Notes under the pieces: generated by a model | The model's database searches: none | The model's input: only the letters and a program-made list of their open reading frames with translations | What the model was told of the DNA's origin: nothing | Made by a program: the position numbers and the translations under genes | From: MWCO01 sp964488865 | Lineage (GTDB): Bacteria > Myxococcota_A > Polyangia > Polyangiales > Polyangiaceae | Direction: 5' to 3' | Length of the DNA stretch: 64,000 nucleotides | NCBI GenBank assembly: GCA_964488865.1 | Contig: CAZAWR010000002.1 | Coordinates: 1 to 64,000, forward strand | Shown: positions 17,341-25,251 of the stretch, in pieces | How positions within the stretch are numbered: the stretch's first letter is position 1 | Layout: each line of letters begins with the position of its first letter

Positions 17341-17428
17341 GCGTCAACCGTGGCCGGAGCCAAGGCGCTACAGGACCCGCTCCCAGATCTTGCTCTCGGT
17401 GAACACCCGAACGAGTTCTCCGTCCACG
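17341..17428. repeat. Direct repeat flanking DUF599 gene, copy 2 (intact HD-GYP gene 3' end)
   Basis: This is the functional copy: it spans the last ~20 codons and stop of the GAF/HD-GYP gene and 27 bp beyond. The 50-bp core 17341-17390 is identical to 16433-16482. Confidence 0.75.
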
Positions 17429-19323
17429 TGATGATCGTGGACCTCGGCATCGAGGATGGACAGGGCGCGCTCCACAGGGACAGCCTTCTTGTAAGGTCGG
17501 TCGCTCGCGGTGAGCGCGTCGAAGATGTCCGCGACAGCCATGATCTTGGATTGCAGAGGGATCTCCTCGGCGCGAAGGCGGTTCGGGTAGCCCGTGCCGT
17601 TGAGCCGCTCGTGGTGCGCCCCCGCGATCTGCGGGATGCGCCGGAAGTTGCTGCCCCACGGGATGCGCTCGAGGAAGCGGAAGGTGTGCACGACGTGGCT
17701 CCTGATCTCCTCGATCTCGGCGGGGTTGAGCGAGCCGCGCGGGATCTTGAGGTTCACGAGCTCGTCGTCCGTGAGCAGCGCCTGCAGCTGGCCGTCGGTG
17801 CCCGGGTAGTGGACGTGGCAAAGCGCCTCGACGCGACAGCAGCGGTCCTCGGACAGGACGGTGGGCTGGTTGGCGTCGTTGACGGCCTTCCAGGCGTCCT
17901 CGATTTGCAGGCGCTGGGCTTCGAACTCCTGCTCGAGGGCGTCGAGGGTATGTCGATCGGCACCGCGGTCGATGGCCTCGAGCTTTCGCCTCAGCATGAC
18001 GACCTCGAAGCTGCGCAGGGCGTAGTCCAGGCGAGCGCGGATGCGCTCGAGGTTGCCCGGGTGCAGCTTCATGGCCTTGACGAGGACCTTCTCGCACACG
18101 CCGATCTTGCCGAAGTCGTGGAGCAAGGCGGCATACTTGAGCTCGTTGATGTCCTGGGCGCCGAAGCGGACGCTGCGGTAGGGCCCGGTCTCCACGCGCT
18201 CGAGGGTAGTGGCCAGACCGACGGACAAGTCCGCCACGCGGCGGGAATGCCCGCTCGTGGTCGGGTCTCGCTGCTCGATCGCCTCCACCGACGCGTGCAC
18301 GAAGCCCTCGAAGATGCGCAGGATCTCCTCGTACAAGAGCGCGTTCTCCAGGGAGATCCCGGCCTGTGCCGCGAGCGCCTCGAGCAGCCCCTGGCTCCGC
18401 TCGTCGAAGGGCACCACCTGCTGATCGAAGTCGTCCGTGCCCAGCAACTTCGCCTGTGGGTCCTTCTTCTTGTTGATGAGCTGCAACACCCCGATGACCT
18501 GCCGGCTCCTGTTCACCAGAGGCACGCAGAGCATCGACCGCGTCCGATACCCAATCTTCTCGTCGAACGAGCGATCCACCGCATAGGGTGTTCCTGGCGG
18601 CAAGTCGTACACGTCGGCGATGTTGATCGGCTTTCGACCAAGTGCCGTCGCTCCCGCGATCGATTGCGCGCTGATGGGAAGGGTGAACTCGCGCCAGTCA
18701 AATTGCACGGAGTCGTTCTGCGTGAGCTTGAAGCGAAGGGCGCGCCGCACCGCCTCGGCGTCCTTGCCTTCCACGACGTAGATGGACCCGGCGTCGGCGC
18801 CGGTGATGAAGCGCGCCTTCTCGAGGATGAGGCCGAGCAGCTTGTCGGCTTCTTGCTCGGTGCTCATCATGCGCGCGATCTCCACGAGCTCGCCCAGCTC
18901 GTAGCGATAGCGGTTGAGCCACTTGCCCCGGCTCTCGGCCCGCGCACGGGACGCCATCATCTGAAAGGCATTGCCGATGGCCACGTACAGCATCTGCTTG
19001 GTGGGCTCGGCGTCGAGCAGGGCAGCTAGCCCCTTGTTCATCACGCGGTCGAGGTCGGGCTCCTGCACTCGGCCGAGCAGCACGAGCATCGCGTCGCCCG
19101 CCGCGAAACGTTTGAGGTACGGCCGCAGCACCTCGCGACCCCGGTCCCACACCGACCCCGGGGCCACCAACACCGTCTTGCCGCCCTTGCGCACCAATAG
19201 CACCAACGGGTGCGGCCGGTTCACCGCGTAGCCGACGAAGCGGGCGTCGGAAGAGAGCATGGCAGCGACGGCGTCGAGACCGCCGACGACGGCCCGCGCT
19301 TCGGGCCCGAGACCTTCGGACAT
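17368..19323 (-). CDS. GAF and HD-GYP domain phosphohydrolase-like signalling protein
   Basis: About 651 residues. A GAF domain covers roughly 155-330 (LVEIARMMSTEQEADKLLG, SIYVVEGKD, SMLCVPLVNRS, GVLQLINKK). The HD-GYP domain begins near 340: SGHSRRVADLSVGL, LLHDFGKIGV at 401-410, and HHERLNGTGYP at 570-580, with KIMAVADIFDALTA after it. About 160 residues separate the HD and HHE motifs where roughly 60 are usual, so an insertion of ~100 residues (about 420-525) splits the domain. HD-GYP proteins hydrolyse c-di-GMP or related dinucleotides; activity here is inferred. The ATG at 19323 follows AGGGGGG and is 7 bp after the phoH stop, so the two are probably cotranscribed. Confidence 0.82.
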   Translation of the reverse strand: MSEGLGPEARAVVGGLDAVAAMLSSDARFVGYAVNRPHPLVLLVRKGGKTVLVAPGSVWDRGREVLRPYLKRFAAGDAMLVLLGRVQEPDLDRVMNKGLAALLDAEPTKQMLYVAIGNAFQMMASRARAESRGKWLNRYRYELGELVEIARMMSTEQEADKLLGLILEKARFITGADAGSIYVVEGKDAEAVRRALRFKLTQNDSVQFDWREFTLPISAQSIAGATALGRKPINIADVYDLPPGTPYAVDRSFDEKIGYRTRSMLCVPLVNRSRQVIGVLQLINKKKDPQAKLLGTDDFDQQVVPFDERSQGLLEALAAQAGISLENALLYEEILRIFEGFVHASVEAIEQRDPTTSGHSRRVADLSVGLATTLERVETGPYRSVRFGAQDINELKYAALLHDFGKIGVCEKVLVKAMKLHPGNLERIRARLDYALRSFEVVMLRRKLEAIDRGADRHTLDALEQEFEAQRLQIEDAWKAVNDANQPTVLSEDRCCRVEALCHVHYPGTDGQLQALLTDDELVNLKIPRGSLNPAEIEEIRSHVVHTFRFLERIPWGSNFRRIPQIAGAHHERLNGTGYPNRLRAEEIPLQSKIMAVADIFDALTASDRPYKKAVPVERALSILDAEVHDHHVDGELVRVFTESKIWERVL

Positions 19324-19330
19324 CGCCCCC

Positions 19331-20383
19331 CTACCCGCTGCCATTCGGCTTTCCTTCGGTCCGTTTGCCGACATCACGCCCCTGCGCCATGTCCCGGGAC
19401 TCGTACGCAAGGATGATCTTCTGCACGAGGGGATGACGTACCACATCGACGTCGGAGAACGAACAGAAGCAAATGCCCTCGATGTGACCGAGAAGGGAGC
19501 GGGCCTCGATGAGTCCGCTGGCGTGGCCGCTGGGCAGATCCACCTGGGTGATGTCGCCGGTGACGACCGATTTGGAGGCGTGCCCGAGGCGGGTCAAGAA
19601 CATACGCATCTGGTCGCTCGTGGCGTTCTGGGCCTCGTCCAGAATGACAAAACAATCATTCAGCGTCCTGCCGCGCATGAAGGCGAGCGGCGCAACCTCG
19701 ATCTGCCCGCGCTGAATCAGGCTCTGCGCCCTCTCGAAGTCCATCATGTCGTGCAGCGCGTCGTACAACGGCCGCAGGTAAGGGTTCACCTTCTCCGCAA
19801 GGTCCCCCGGCAAGAACCCCAGCTTCTCCCCCGCCTCCACCGCCGGCCGGGCCAAAATGATCCGCTTGACCTTGTGCTCCGCCAGCGATTGCACCGCCAT
19901 CGCCATCGCCAAGTACGTCTTGCCCGTCCCCGCTGGGCCAATCCCGAACGTCAGGTCGTGCGTTCGAATGCTCTGCAAGTACCGCTTCTGGTTCGGGCTC
20001 TTCGGCGAGATCGTCCGCTTGTTCGGCGTCACCACCACCACGTCCGCGAACATCTCCCGCAATGACACACTCGCATCCCGTCGCAGGAACTGAAAACCAC
20101 GCAGACAGTCCGTCGTGCTCAAGCGAATGCCCGCAGACAGCGTGTTGACGGCGTCGGTCAGAAAACGCTCCACCAACGCCACCTTCGTTCCCTCCCCCGC
20201 AAGGTGGATGACCGTGCCGCGCAGCCCGATCTCCACACCCGTCTCCGCCGAGAGCGCCTTGAAGGTGGCGTCGGATGGGCCCGCAAGGGCAAGCAGCACC
20301 GACGTGTCCTCGACCTCCACCTCGGCGCGTACGCGGGTGGCGGGTTGGGATTCGGGAACGTCCGGCGAGGGGGCACGAGTCAT
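19331..20383 (-). CDS. PhoH family ATPase
   Basis: A 350-residue protein of usual PhoH length. An N-terminal KH-like region (about 20-110) precedes the P-loop domain: Walker A GPAGTGKT at 149-156, then AVEAGEKLGFLPGDL, the loop APLAFMRGRTLND and Walker B VILDEAQN. These match the PhoH-like ATPases associated with RNA metabolism. In many bacteria phoH is followed by a 7TM-HD phosphodiesterase gene and ybeY. Here a soluble GAF/HD-GYP gene follows and no ybeY is visible nearby. The start at 20383 leaves a 170-bp divergent promoter interval to the porin gene. Confidence 0.9.
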   Translation of the reverse strand: MTRAPSPDVPESQPATRVRAEVEVEDTSVLLALAGPSDATFKALSAETGVEIGLRGTVIHLAGEGTKVALVERFLTDAVNTLSAGIRLSTTDCLRGFQFLRRDASVSLREMFADVVVVTPNKRTISPKSPNQKRYLQSIRTHDLTFGIGPAGTGKTYLAMAMAVQSLAEHKVKRIILARPAVEAGEKLGFLPGDLAEKVNPYLRPLYDALHDMMDFERAQSLIQRGQIEVAPLAFMRGRTLNDCFVILDEAQNATSDQMRMFLTRLGHASKSVVTGDITQVDLPSGHASGLIEARSLLGHIEGICFCSFSDVDVVRHPLVQKIILAYESRDMAQGRDVGKRTEGKPNGSG

Positions 20384-20552
20384 GGCGCAAGAGCTTAGCC
20401 CTGGCGAAGCGAGCGTGCACGCCCGGCGACGAGCCGTGTGCGGCGGAAGTCTCAGGACCGTTTCCGAGGTGCCGCACGTGACACACTTGACGGGAGTCGA
20501 GGCAACCACGCACGATGCGCGACGGGAATCGATGACCCAGGAGGTTGCCCTG

Positions 20553-22319
20553 ATGCGTGGTGCTCCCGTGCTTGCCCTTGTGACCTTTGCCGCCCTGTCG
20601 ATCGCGGGCTCTGCCGCGGCCCAGCCGACGGACTCGGCTGCTGCCGCCCCCCCGCCGCCCGACGAGGCGGTGGGTGAGAAGAAGGCCGAGGAACCTCCCC
20701 ACAAGCGCAGGGGCCGCCTCCGCCTTCCGCCGTTCTACATGGCTGCCCGCGGCCCTGCGCCCGGACCCCAGCCCCTCGCCCCCTCCCACGGCGCACCGCC
20801 TCCCGCTCCCCCAGCGGACGCTGCCCCCCAACCCGTCCCCCTGCCAGCGCCCGTGTACGAGTTCGGTGACCCCAACGTCGGCGTCGACGGTCACCCCCTC
20901 GCCGGATACCACGGTGGCATGTTCTACGTGCGCAACCGCACCGACTACTTCCGCCTCTTCCTGCGGTCCCGCCTCCACCTGGACTCTTACAACTACTTCG
21001 GCCCCGGCGTGGGCCACACGGACCTCAAGTCCACGATGATCATGCGTCGCGCTCGCGTGGAGCTAGGCGGCGAGATCATGGGACACTGGCAGTGGGAGTT
21101 CCAGTTCGAGGCCAGCCCGACCGCGTTCAACAACGCCGCCGGCACCAACGAGTCCAGCGCCGCCCCCGCGGGCACGGACCCGACCGCGCAAACAGCCACC
21201 TACGCGCCCGTGCAGACCGTCGGCTACAGCGCGCGCCCGATCCACGCCTACGTCAACTACCGCGCATCCGACGCGTTCAACGTCAAGATCGGCCAGTTCA
21301 ACATCCCCTTCACGGCCGAAAACCGCACCTCCACCAACTCCATCACGTTCATGGAGCGCGCTGTTCCCAGCCGCGTGTGGGGCACCCCCGGCGTCAAGGA
21401 CATCGGCGCGATGGTCTGGGGACACCTCGAGAAGCGGACGCTGTTCTGGAGCTGGGCCGTTCTCCAAGGCGAGGGCGAGAACCGTCCCAATGCGGATAAT
21501 CGGGCCATGACCGCCGCGCGCGTCTACACACGCCCCCTGGCCAGCGGCAAGGGCCCCCTGGAGCTCCTCCAGATCGGCGCGAGCTTCAAATACGCCATGC
21601 ACGACAAGAACTACGTCGCCTACGACTACGCGTCCATGGGCACCCAGACCGGCTACCGGTTCTGGAACCCCACCTATACAGATTCGGTGGGAAGCGGACG
21701 CCGCGTTCACGTCATCCCCTCCGGCGCCCAGGTCGGCGTCGCCGGCGAGCTGCGCATCCCGTACGACCGCTTCGACCTGCGCTCCGAGTTCGTCTACCTC
21801 AAGAACAACACCCGGGAAGGCGTCGACGGTTTCCAGAACGACTACACCGAACGCTTCGGCACGATGAAGGGCTATGCCTACCACGTCACAGCTTCCTACT
21901 GGCTGCTGGGCAAACCCTTCCTCTCGGGCATCGTGGGGGACCGACAGCCTCCGCGCCTGCAACTCGACAAACCGGACCCCGGCGTTCCCCCCCACGGCGT
22001 CGAGGTGGCGCTCAAGTGGGAGCAGCTCAAGGCGACCTACGACAGCGCCGCACGCAGCGGCGTGGCCGACACCAAGAACATCGACGGCGACATCCGCATG
22101 AACGCGGTGTCCGCGGGCGTGAACTACTGGGCGTCCCGGCACCTGCGCGTGACGGTCAATTACGTGCTCAACATGTTCCCGGATGCGAGCGCGAAGGGCT
22201 CCCCCGAGCAGCGCGCCAAGGCCCCCGGCAACCGCATCGCCGCCGGAATCGACGACGACGCGAGGGAGTCCGCGAGCACCCTGCACGAGGTCGCCGCGCG
22301 CGTGGCCGTGGCGTTCTGA
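20553..22319 (+). CDS. Phosphate-selective (OprO/OprP-like) porin
   Basis: A 588-residue outer-membrane protein. The ATG at 20553 has a perfect AGGAGG eight bases upstream and begins a clear signal peptide (LALVTFAALSIAGSAAAQ). A Pro/Ala-rich periplasmic linker occupies about 27-100. The beta-barrel follows: RRARVELGGEIMGHWQWEFQ is the typical OprO/P strand pair, with many aromatic-ended strands and a C-terminal RVAVAF ending on the Phe needed for outer-membrane insertion. The family forms anion/phosphate channels; specificity is not shown here. It is divergent from phoH. That pairing suggests a phosphate link, but PhoH proteins are not reliably phosphate-related. Confidence 0.78.
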   Translation: MRGAPVLALVTFAALSIAGSAAAQPTDSAAAAPPPPDEAVGEKKAEEPPHKRRGRLRLPPFYMAARGPAPGPQPLAPSHGAPPPAPPADAAPQPVPLPAPVYEFGDPNVGVDGHPLAGYHGGMFYVRNRTDYFRLFLRSRLHLDSYNYFGPGVGHTDLKSTMIMRRARVELGGEIMGHWQWEFQFEASPTAFNNAAGTNESSAAPAGTDPTAQTATYAPVQTVGYSARPIHAYVNYRASDAFNVKIGQFNIPFTAENRTSTNSITFMERAVPSRVWGTPGVKDIGAMVWGHLEKRTLFWSWAVLQGEGENRPNADNRAMTAARVYTRPLASGKGPLELLQIGASFKYAMHDKNYVAYDYASMGTQTGYRFWNPTYTDSVGSGRRVHVIPSGAQVGVAGELRIPYDRFDLRSEFVYLKNNTREGVDGFQNDYTERFGTMKGYAYHVTASYWLLGKPFLSGIVGDRQPPRLQLDKPDPGVPPHGVEVALKWEQLKATYDSAARSGVADTKNIDGDIRMNAVSAGVNYWASRHLRVTVNYVLNMFPDASAKGSPEQRAKAPGNRIAAGIDDDARESASTLHEVAARVAVAF

Positions 22320-22372
22320 CGAGCTTCCTCATTCCTGGCCACTCCGGCACTGCCGTGCGGTGACCATCTCCC

Positions 22373-23206
22373 TCACCCGCCCTCCCCCAGCCACGACGAA
22401 AACCATCCCCCCGTCAACACGTCCAGCATCGCCGTCGCCTCCGCCTCCCGCATCACCGCCTCGACGTGCTCCGTATCATCGAGCGACGAGTCCGCGATCG
22501 CCAGTCGCGCACGCTGCCAGTCGAACAGCGCCCGCAGCACCTCCCCCGCAAGCCGGCTGCGAAGCTGCACCTGCTGCACCCGCAGCCGCTCCATCGACAA
22601 CTCTTCGTCCACGAACAACAGGCGGTTGAGCCTCCACGTCAGCATCCCCTCCACCGTTCGCCCCCCGCCCGTGGTCTCGTGCAGCCGGTACGGGTCGTCG
22701 TTCGTCGGCGACAACCGATAGCTCTGGTCCCAGTCCCGCACCAAGCGAAAGCGAGCCTCCGGAAGCAAAGCCGACGTCTTCGCCCGCGACCTCATCGCGT
22801 CGATCATCTCCAGATCCCCCATCCCGTGCGCTCGCCACGCGGCACGCACACACGCCCTCGCGAGCGATGGCTTCACCGCCAGCCGGGGCGAAGGGCGCGA
22901 ACCCTTCGGCTCGCGCGGCGGGGCATCCTCCGTCGTCGACACCACGGTCGCCCTCGGCGGAGGCACGAGGAGACGTCCGAACGGGACCTCCACCACCAAC
23001 CGGCCGCCCACCTCGTGCTCACCGGCTAGGGTCTGGCTCGCGAAGAGCCCGACCCCCACCATGGCTTGCCCTGTCCCCAACCGGATACCACCGTGGGCAG
23101 AAGGGTCGAAGGGCTCCGCGTCCCCGACCTGTTGTGCATGACCAACCGTTGCCACCAGCAGCGTGCATGGCGCGGCAACCCACCGGATCGAACTCCCATG
23201 TTGCAT
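22373..23206 (-). CDS. Hypothetical exported protein
   Basis: A 277-residue protein with a signal peptide at the ATG at 23206 (PCTLLVATVGHAQQ, cleavage after HA). The centre has a strand-like stretch (GEHEVGGRLVVEVPFGRLLVP), and the C-terminal half is strongly helical, with heptad-like Arg/Leu/Glu segments (MERLRVQQVQLRSRLAGEVL, VEAVMREAEATAMLDVL). The helical half recalls the periplasmic helices of TolC-type or adaptor proteins, but no family was recognised. It converges on the porin gene, 53 bp apart. A longer frame upstream adds nine residues. Confidence 0.6.
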   Translation of the reverse strand: MQHGSSIRWVAAPCTLLVATVGHAQQVGDAEPFDPSAHGGIRLGTGQAMVGVGLFASQTLAGEHEVGGRLVVEVPFGRLLVPPPRATVVSTTEDAPPREPKGSRPSPRLAVKPSLARACVRAAWRAHGMGDLEMIDAMRSRAKTSALLPEARFRLVRDWDQSYRLSPTNDDPYRLHETTGGGRTVEGMLTWRLNRLLFVDEELSMERLRVQQVQLRSRLAGEVLRALFDWQRARLAIADSSLDDTEHVEAVMREAEATAMLDVLTGGWFSSWLGEGG

Positions 23207-23273
23207 GTCCCTTCGTCGGACACGCGCGCGCATTGGTTGCGCGAAATCGACCGGCCCCAGCTCTTTGTCCCGC

Positions 23274-24128
23274 TCAGGTCTGCGACGTCAGCAGCACCGC
23301 GAACAAATCCCCGTCCCGCCACCCGAGAGCGACGTGCGAGCTGAGCGCGTCTTGCGGGATGGTCGTGGTGATCGTGCCAGCCAGGCGATCGATCGGCTGG
23401 TCCTCGGTCCGCATTTCGGTGTCCTGCTCCGCAACAATCGCGTGCACCACGCGCAGCACGAGGCGTCCCGAGGGCATCTGGCCTCGGTTGCGGGCGAAGG
23501 TGACCGGACGCACCCTCCAGGATAGCGTGAGCCGACGACCGTCGCGCACCACGTCCAGCACGTCTTGCTTGGGTACCTCGCTGGGCGCAGTGACCCGGGG
23601 CGGTTCAGCAACTGCGGGTTCCGCAGCAGCAGGAGGCGTCGAAGGCGGGCGCGTCTCGGCCTCGGGCTCCTCGGCCACAGGCTCCTCGGCGACCGAAGGG
23701 GCGGACCCGTCGAGGTCGCTCCGCAGGGACAAGGCAGCGGCGTTGTGGGGGTCCGTGCTCAGCACGTCCTCCAGCACGCGAAGCGCCTGGGCTCGGTGCC
23801 CCTGCTTCGCGTACACGCTCGCCAGGGCAACCGTCGCGAGCGGCTTGGGCGCTTCAGCAGGCGTGACCGATGGGGGGGACAGGATGCGCTGCGCTGCATC
23901 GGGCAAGTGAAGCCCCTTCTCCACCACCCGGGCCACCAGGTCCCGCGCACGCCCGAGAAACCCGCGAGCCTGGGAGCGCTCCTGCTCGTCCTCCACGATC
24001 GCGGACAGGATCTCGTCGATCAACTCGGGCCGCGTGAGCACGCCCGCGGCAGAAACCCCGAGCGTTTTCGCGCGCTGGACAAGGTCCGTCCGCGATAGCC
24101 CCTCCAGCTCCTCTCGACGCGTGCCCAT
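23274..24128 (-). CDS. Protein with Rho-N/SAP-like N-terminus and DUF4912-like C-terminus
   Basis: 284 residues. Residues ~5-45 form a helical motif (LEGLSRTDLVQRAKTLGV then LTRPELIDEIL) like the Rho N-terminal or SAP-type nucleic-acid module. Residues ~95-140 contain a TPR-like helix pair (VALASVYAKQGHRAQALRVL, then DPHNAAALSL). A Pro/Glu/Ala linker follows. The C-terminal ~90 residues are beta-rich (LTLSWRVRP, SGRLVLRVV, VALGWRDGDLFAVLL) and resemble the DUF4912 domain often paired with a Rho-N module. Function unknown. It lies 29 bp downstream of ribF on the same strand and is probably cotranscribed. Confidence 0.6.
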   Translation of the reverse strand: MGTRREELEGLSRTDLVQRAKTLGVSAAGVLTRPELIDEILSAIVEDEQERSQARGFLGRARDLVARVVEKGLHLPDAAQRILSPPSVTPAEAPKPLATVALASVYAKQGHRAQALRVLEDVLSTDPHNAAALSLRSDLDGSAPSVAEEPVAEEPEAETRPPSTPPAAAEPAVAEPPRVTAPSEVPKQDVLDVVRDGRRLTLSWRVRPVTFARNRGQMPSGRLVLRVVHAIVAEQDTEMRTEDQPIDRLAGTITTTIPQDALSSHVALGWRDGDLFAVLLTSQT

Positions 24129-24156
24129 CAAACCCCACCGTAGTCGAAGACGCGGG

Positions 24157-25173
24157 TCAGAACCAAGCCCGGCCTGCGTCCGGCGATGCGATCAGCCCGT
24201 CGAGCCGAGCGCGCGCGTCGCGCACGTCGATCGCGATCTGGGCCTTGAGGTCGTCGAGGTTGGCGAACTTGCGCTCGGGACGCAGGGGTTGCACCAGGTG
24301 CAGCCGCAGCCGCGCCCCATACAGGTCGCCCTCGAAATCGAACAGGTGGGTCTCGACCGCGAACCCGGCGTCCACCGTGGGCCGAACCCCGATGTTGCAG
24401 ACGCCAGGGCCCAGCCGCCGTGCGGAACCGTCGTCCTCGAGGCGATCGACGGCGACCGCATACACGCCGTGGGGCGGCAGCGCTTCGTGCACCCATCGCA
24501 GGTTGGCGGTGGGAAAGCCCAGGGTACGTGCGCGGCGCTGCCCTTCCACGACCTTGCCGGACAGCGCGTGGGGCCGGGAGAGGATGGCGCGGACCTCGTC
24601 GAGGTCACCGGCGCCGACGGCGTGGCGAGCGCGCGTGGAGGAGAAACGGCCGTGGTTGTCGCCAAGCAGGGGGGCGGCATGCGCCTCGAAGCCGAACTGC
24701 TTGCCGAAGGCCTCGAGGGTCTCGAGGTTGCCCGAGCGCCTGGCGCCAAAGCGGAAGTTTTCGCCGACCCGAACCCCCAGGGCGCGGAGACATTCGACCA
24801 GGACCGTTCGAACGAATACCTCGGGGGACTGGGCCGCGAACACCGCGTCGAAGGACTGCACCACCACGCGAAGGGCCGGATCAATGCGCTGGATGAGCTC
24901 GATCTTCCGCTGCACCGGCGTCAAGCAAGCAGGCGGAGGCCTGCCCACCGCCACCGTGGGATGAGGCTCGAACGTGAGCGCGACGGGGATGCATCCGCGG
25001 GCACGCGCCTCGACGGCCGTGTCTGCCAGGACCGCCTGGTGCCCCAGGTGGACCCCGTCAAAGTTGCCGATCGCGACAAGGGTGGGGTGACCGAGGAAGT
25101 CTTCCGGGCGGGAGCCGGGTTCGTCAGGGGCTTGCACGGCGGATGCTGCTGTTCGAGAAGGGTTCGTGAGCAA
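24157..25173 (-). CDS. ribF: Bifunctional riboflavin kinase/FAD synthetase RibF
   Basis: 338 residues, the usual length. The N-terminal FMN adenylyltransferase domain has AIGNFDGVHLGHQAVL (HxGH type) near residues 34-49 and FSSTRAR near 185. The C-terminal riboflavin kinase domain has LGFPTANL near 220, GVYAVAV and VETHLFDFEGDLYG. It makes FMN and then FAD from riboflavin. The start appears to be TTG at 25173, supported by GAGGG six bases upstream; a GTG at 25137 is possible. It lies between the PEGA kinase and the Rho-N protein, all leftward. Confidence 0.92.
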   Translation of the reverse strand: MLTNPSRTAASAVQAPDEPGSRPEDFLGHPTLVAIGNFDGVHLGHQAVLADTAVEARARGCIPVALTFEPHPTVAVGRPPPACLTPVQRKIELIQRIDPALRVVVQSFDAVFAAQSPEVFVRTVLVECLRALGVRVGENFRFGARRSGNLETLEAFGKQFGFEAHAAPLLGDNHGRFSSTRARHAVGAGDLDEVRAILSRPHALSGKVVEGQRRARTLGFPTANLRWVHEALPPHGVYAVAVDRLEDDGSARRLGPGVCNIGVRPTVDAGFAVETHLFDFEGDLYGARLRLHLVQPLRPERKFANLDDLKAQIAIDVRDARARLDGLIASPDAGRAWF

Positions 25174-25251
25174 GACGATCCCTCGTTGGTCGCGCTCGAC
25201 AGGATTGTCAAGGCGTTCCGACCGACGAGACCTGCTTACGGGCCACGAGAG

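Noticed and set aside
17350..19029. Plus-strand open frame of 559 codons
   Set aside because: Antisense to the GAF/HD-GYP gene, with no recognisable domain.
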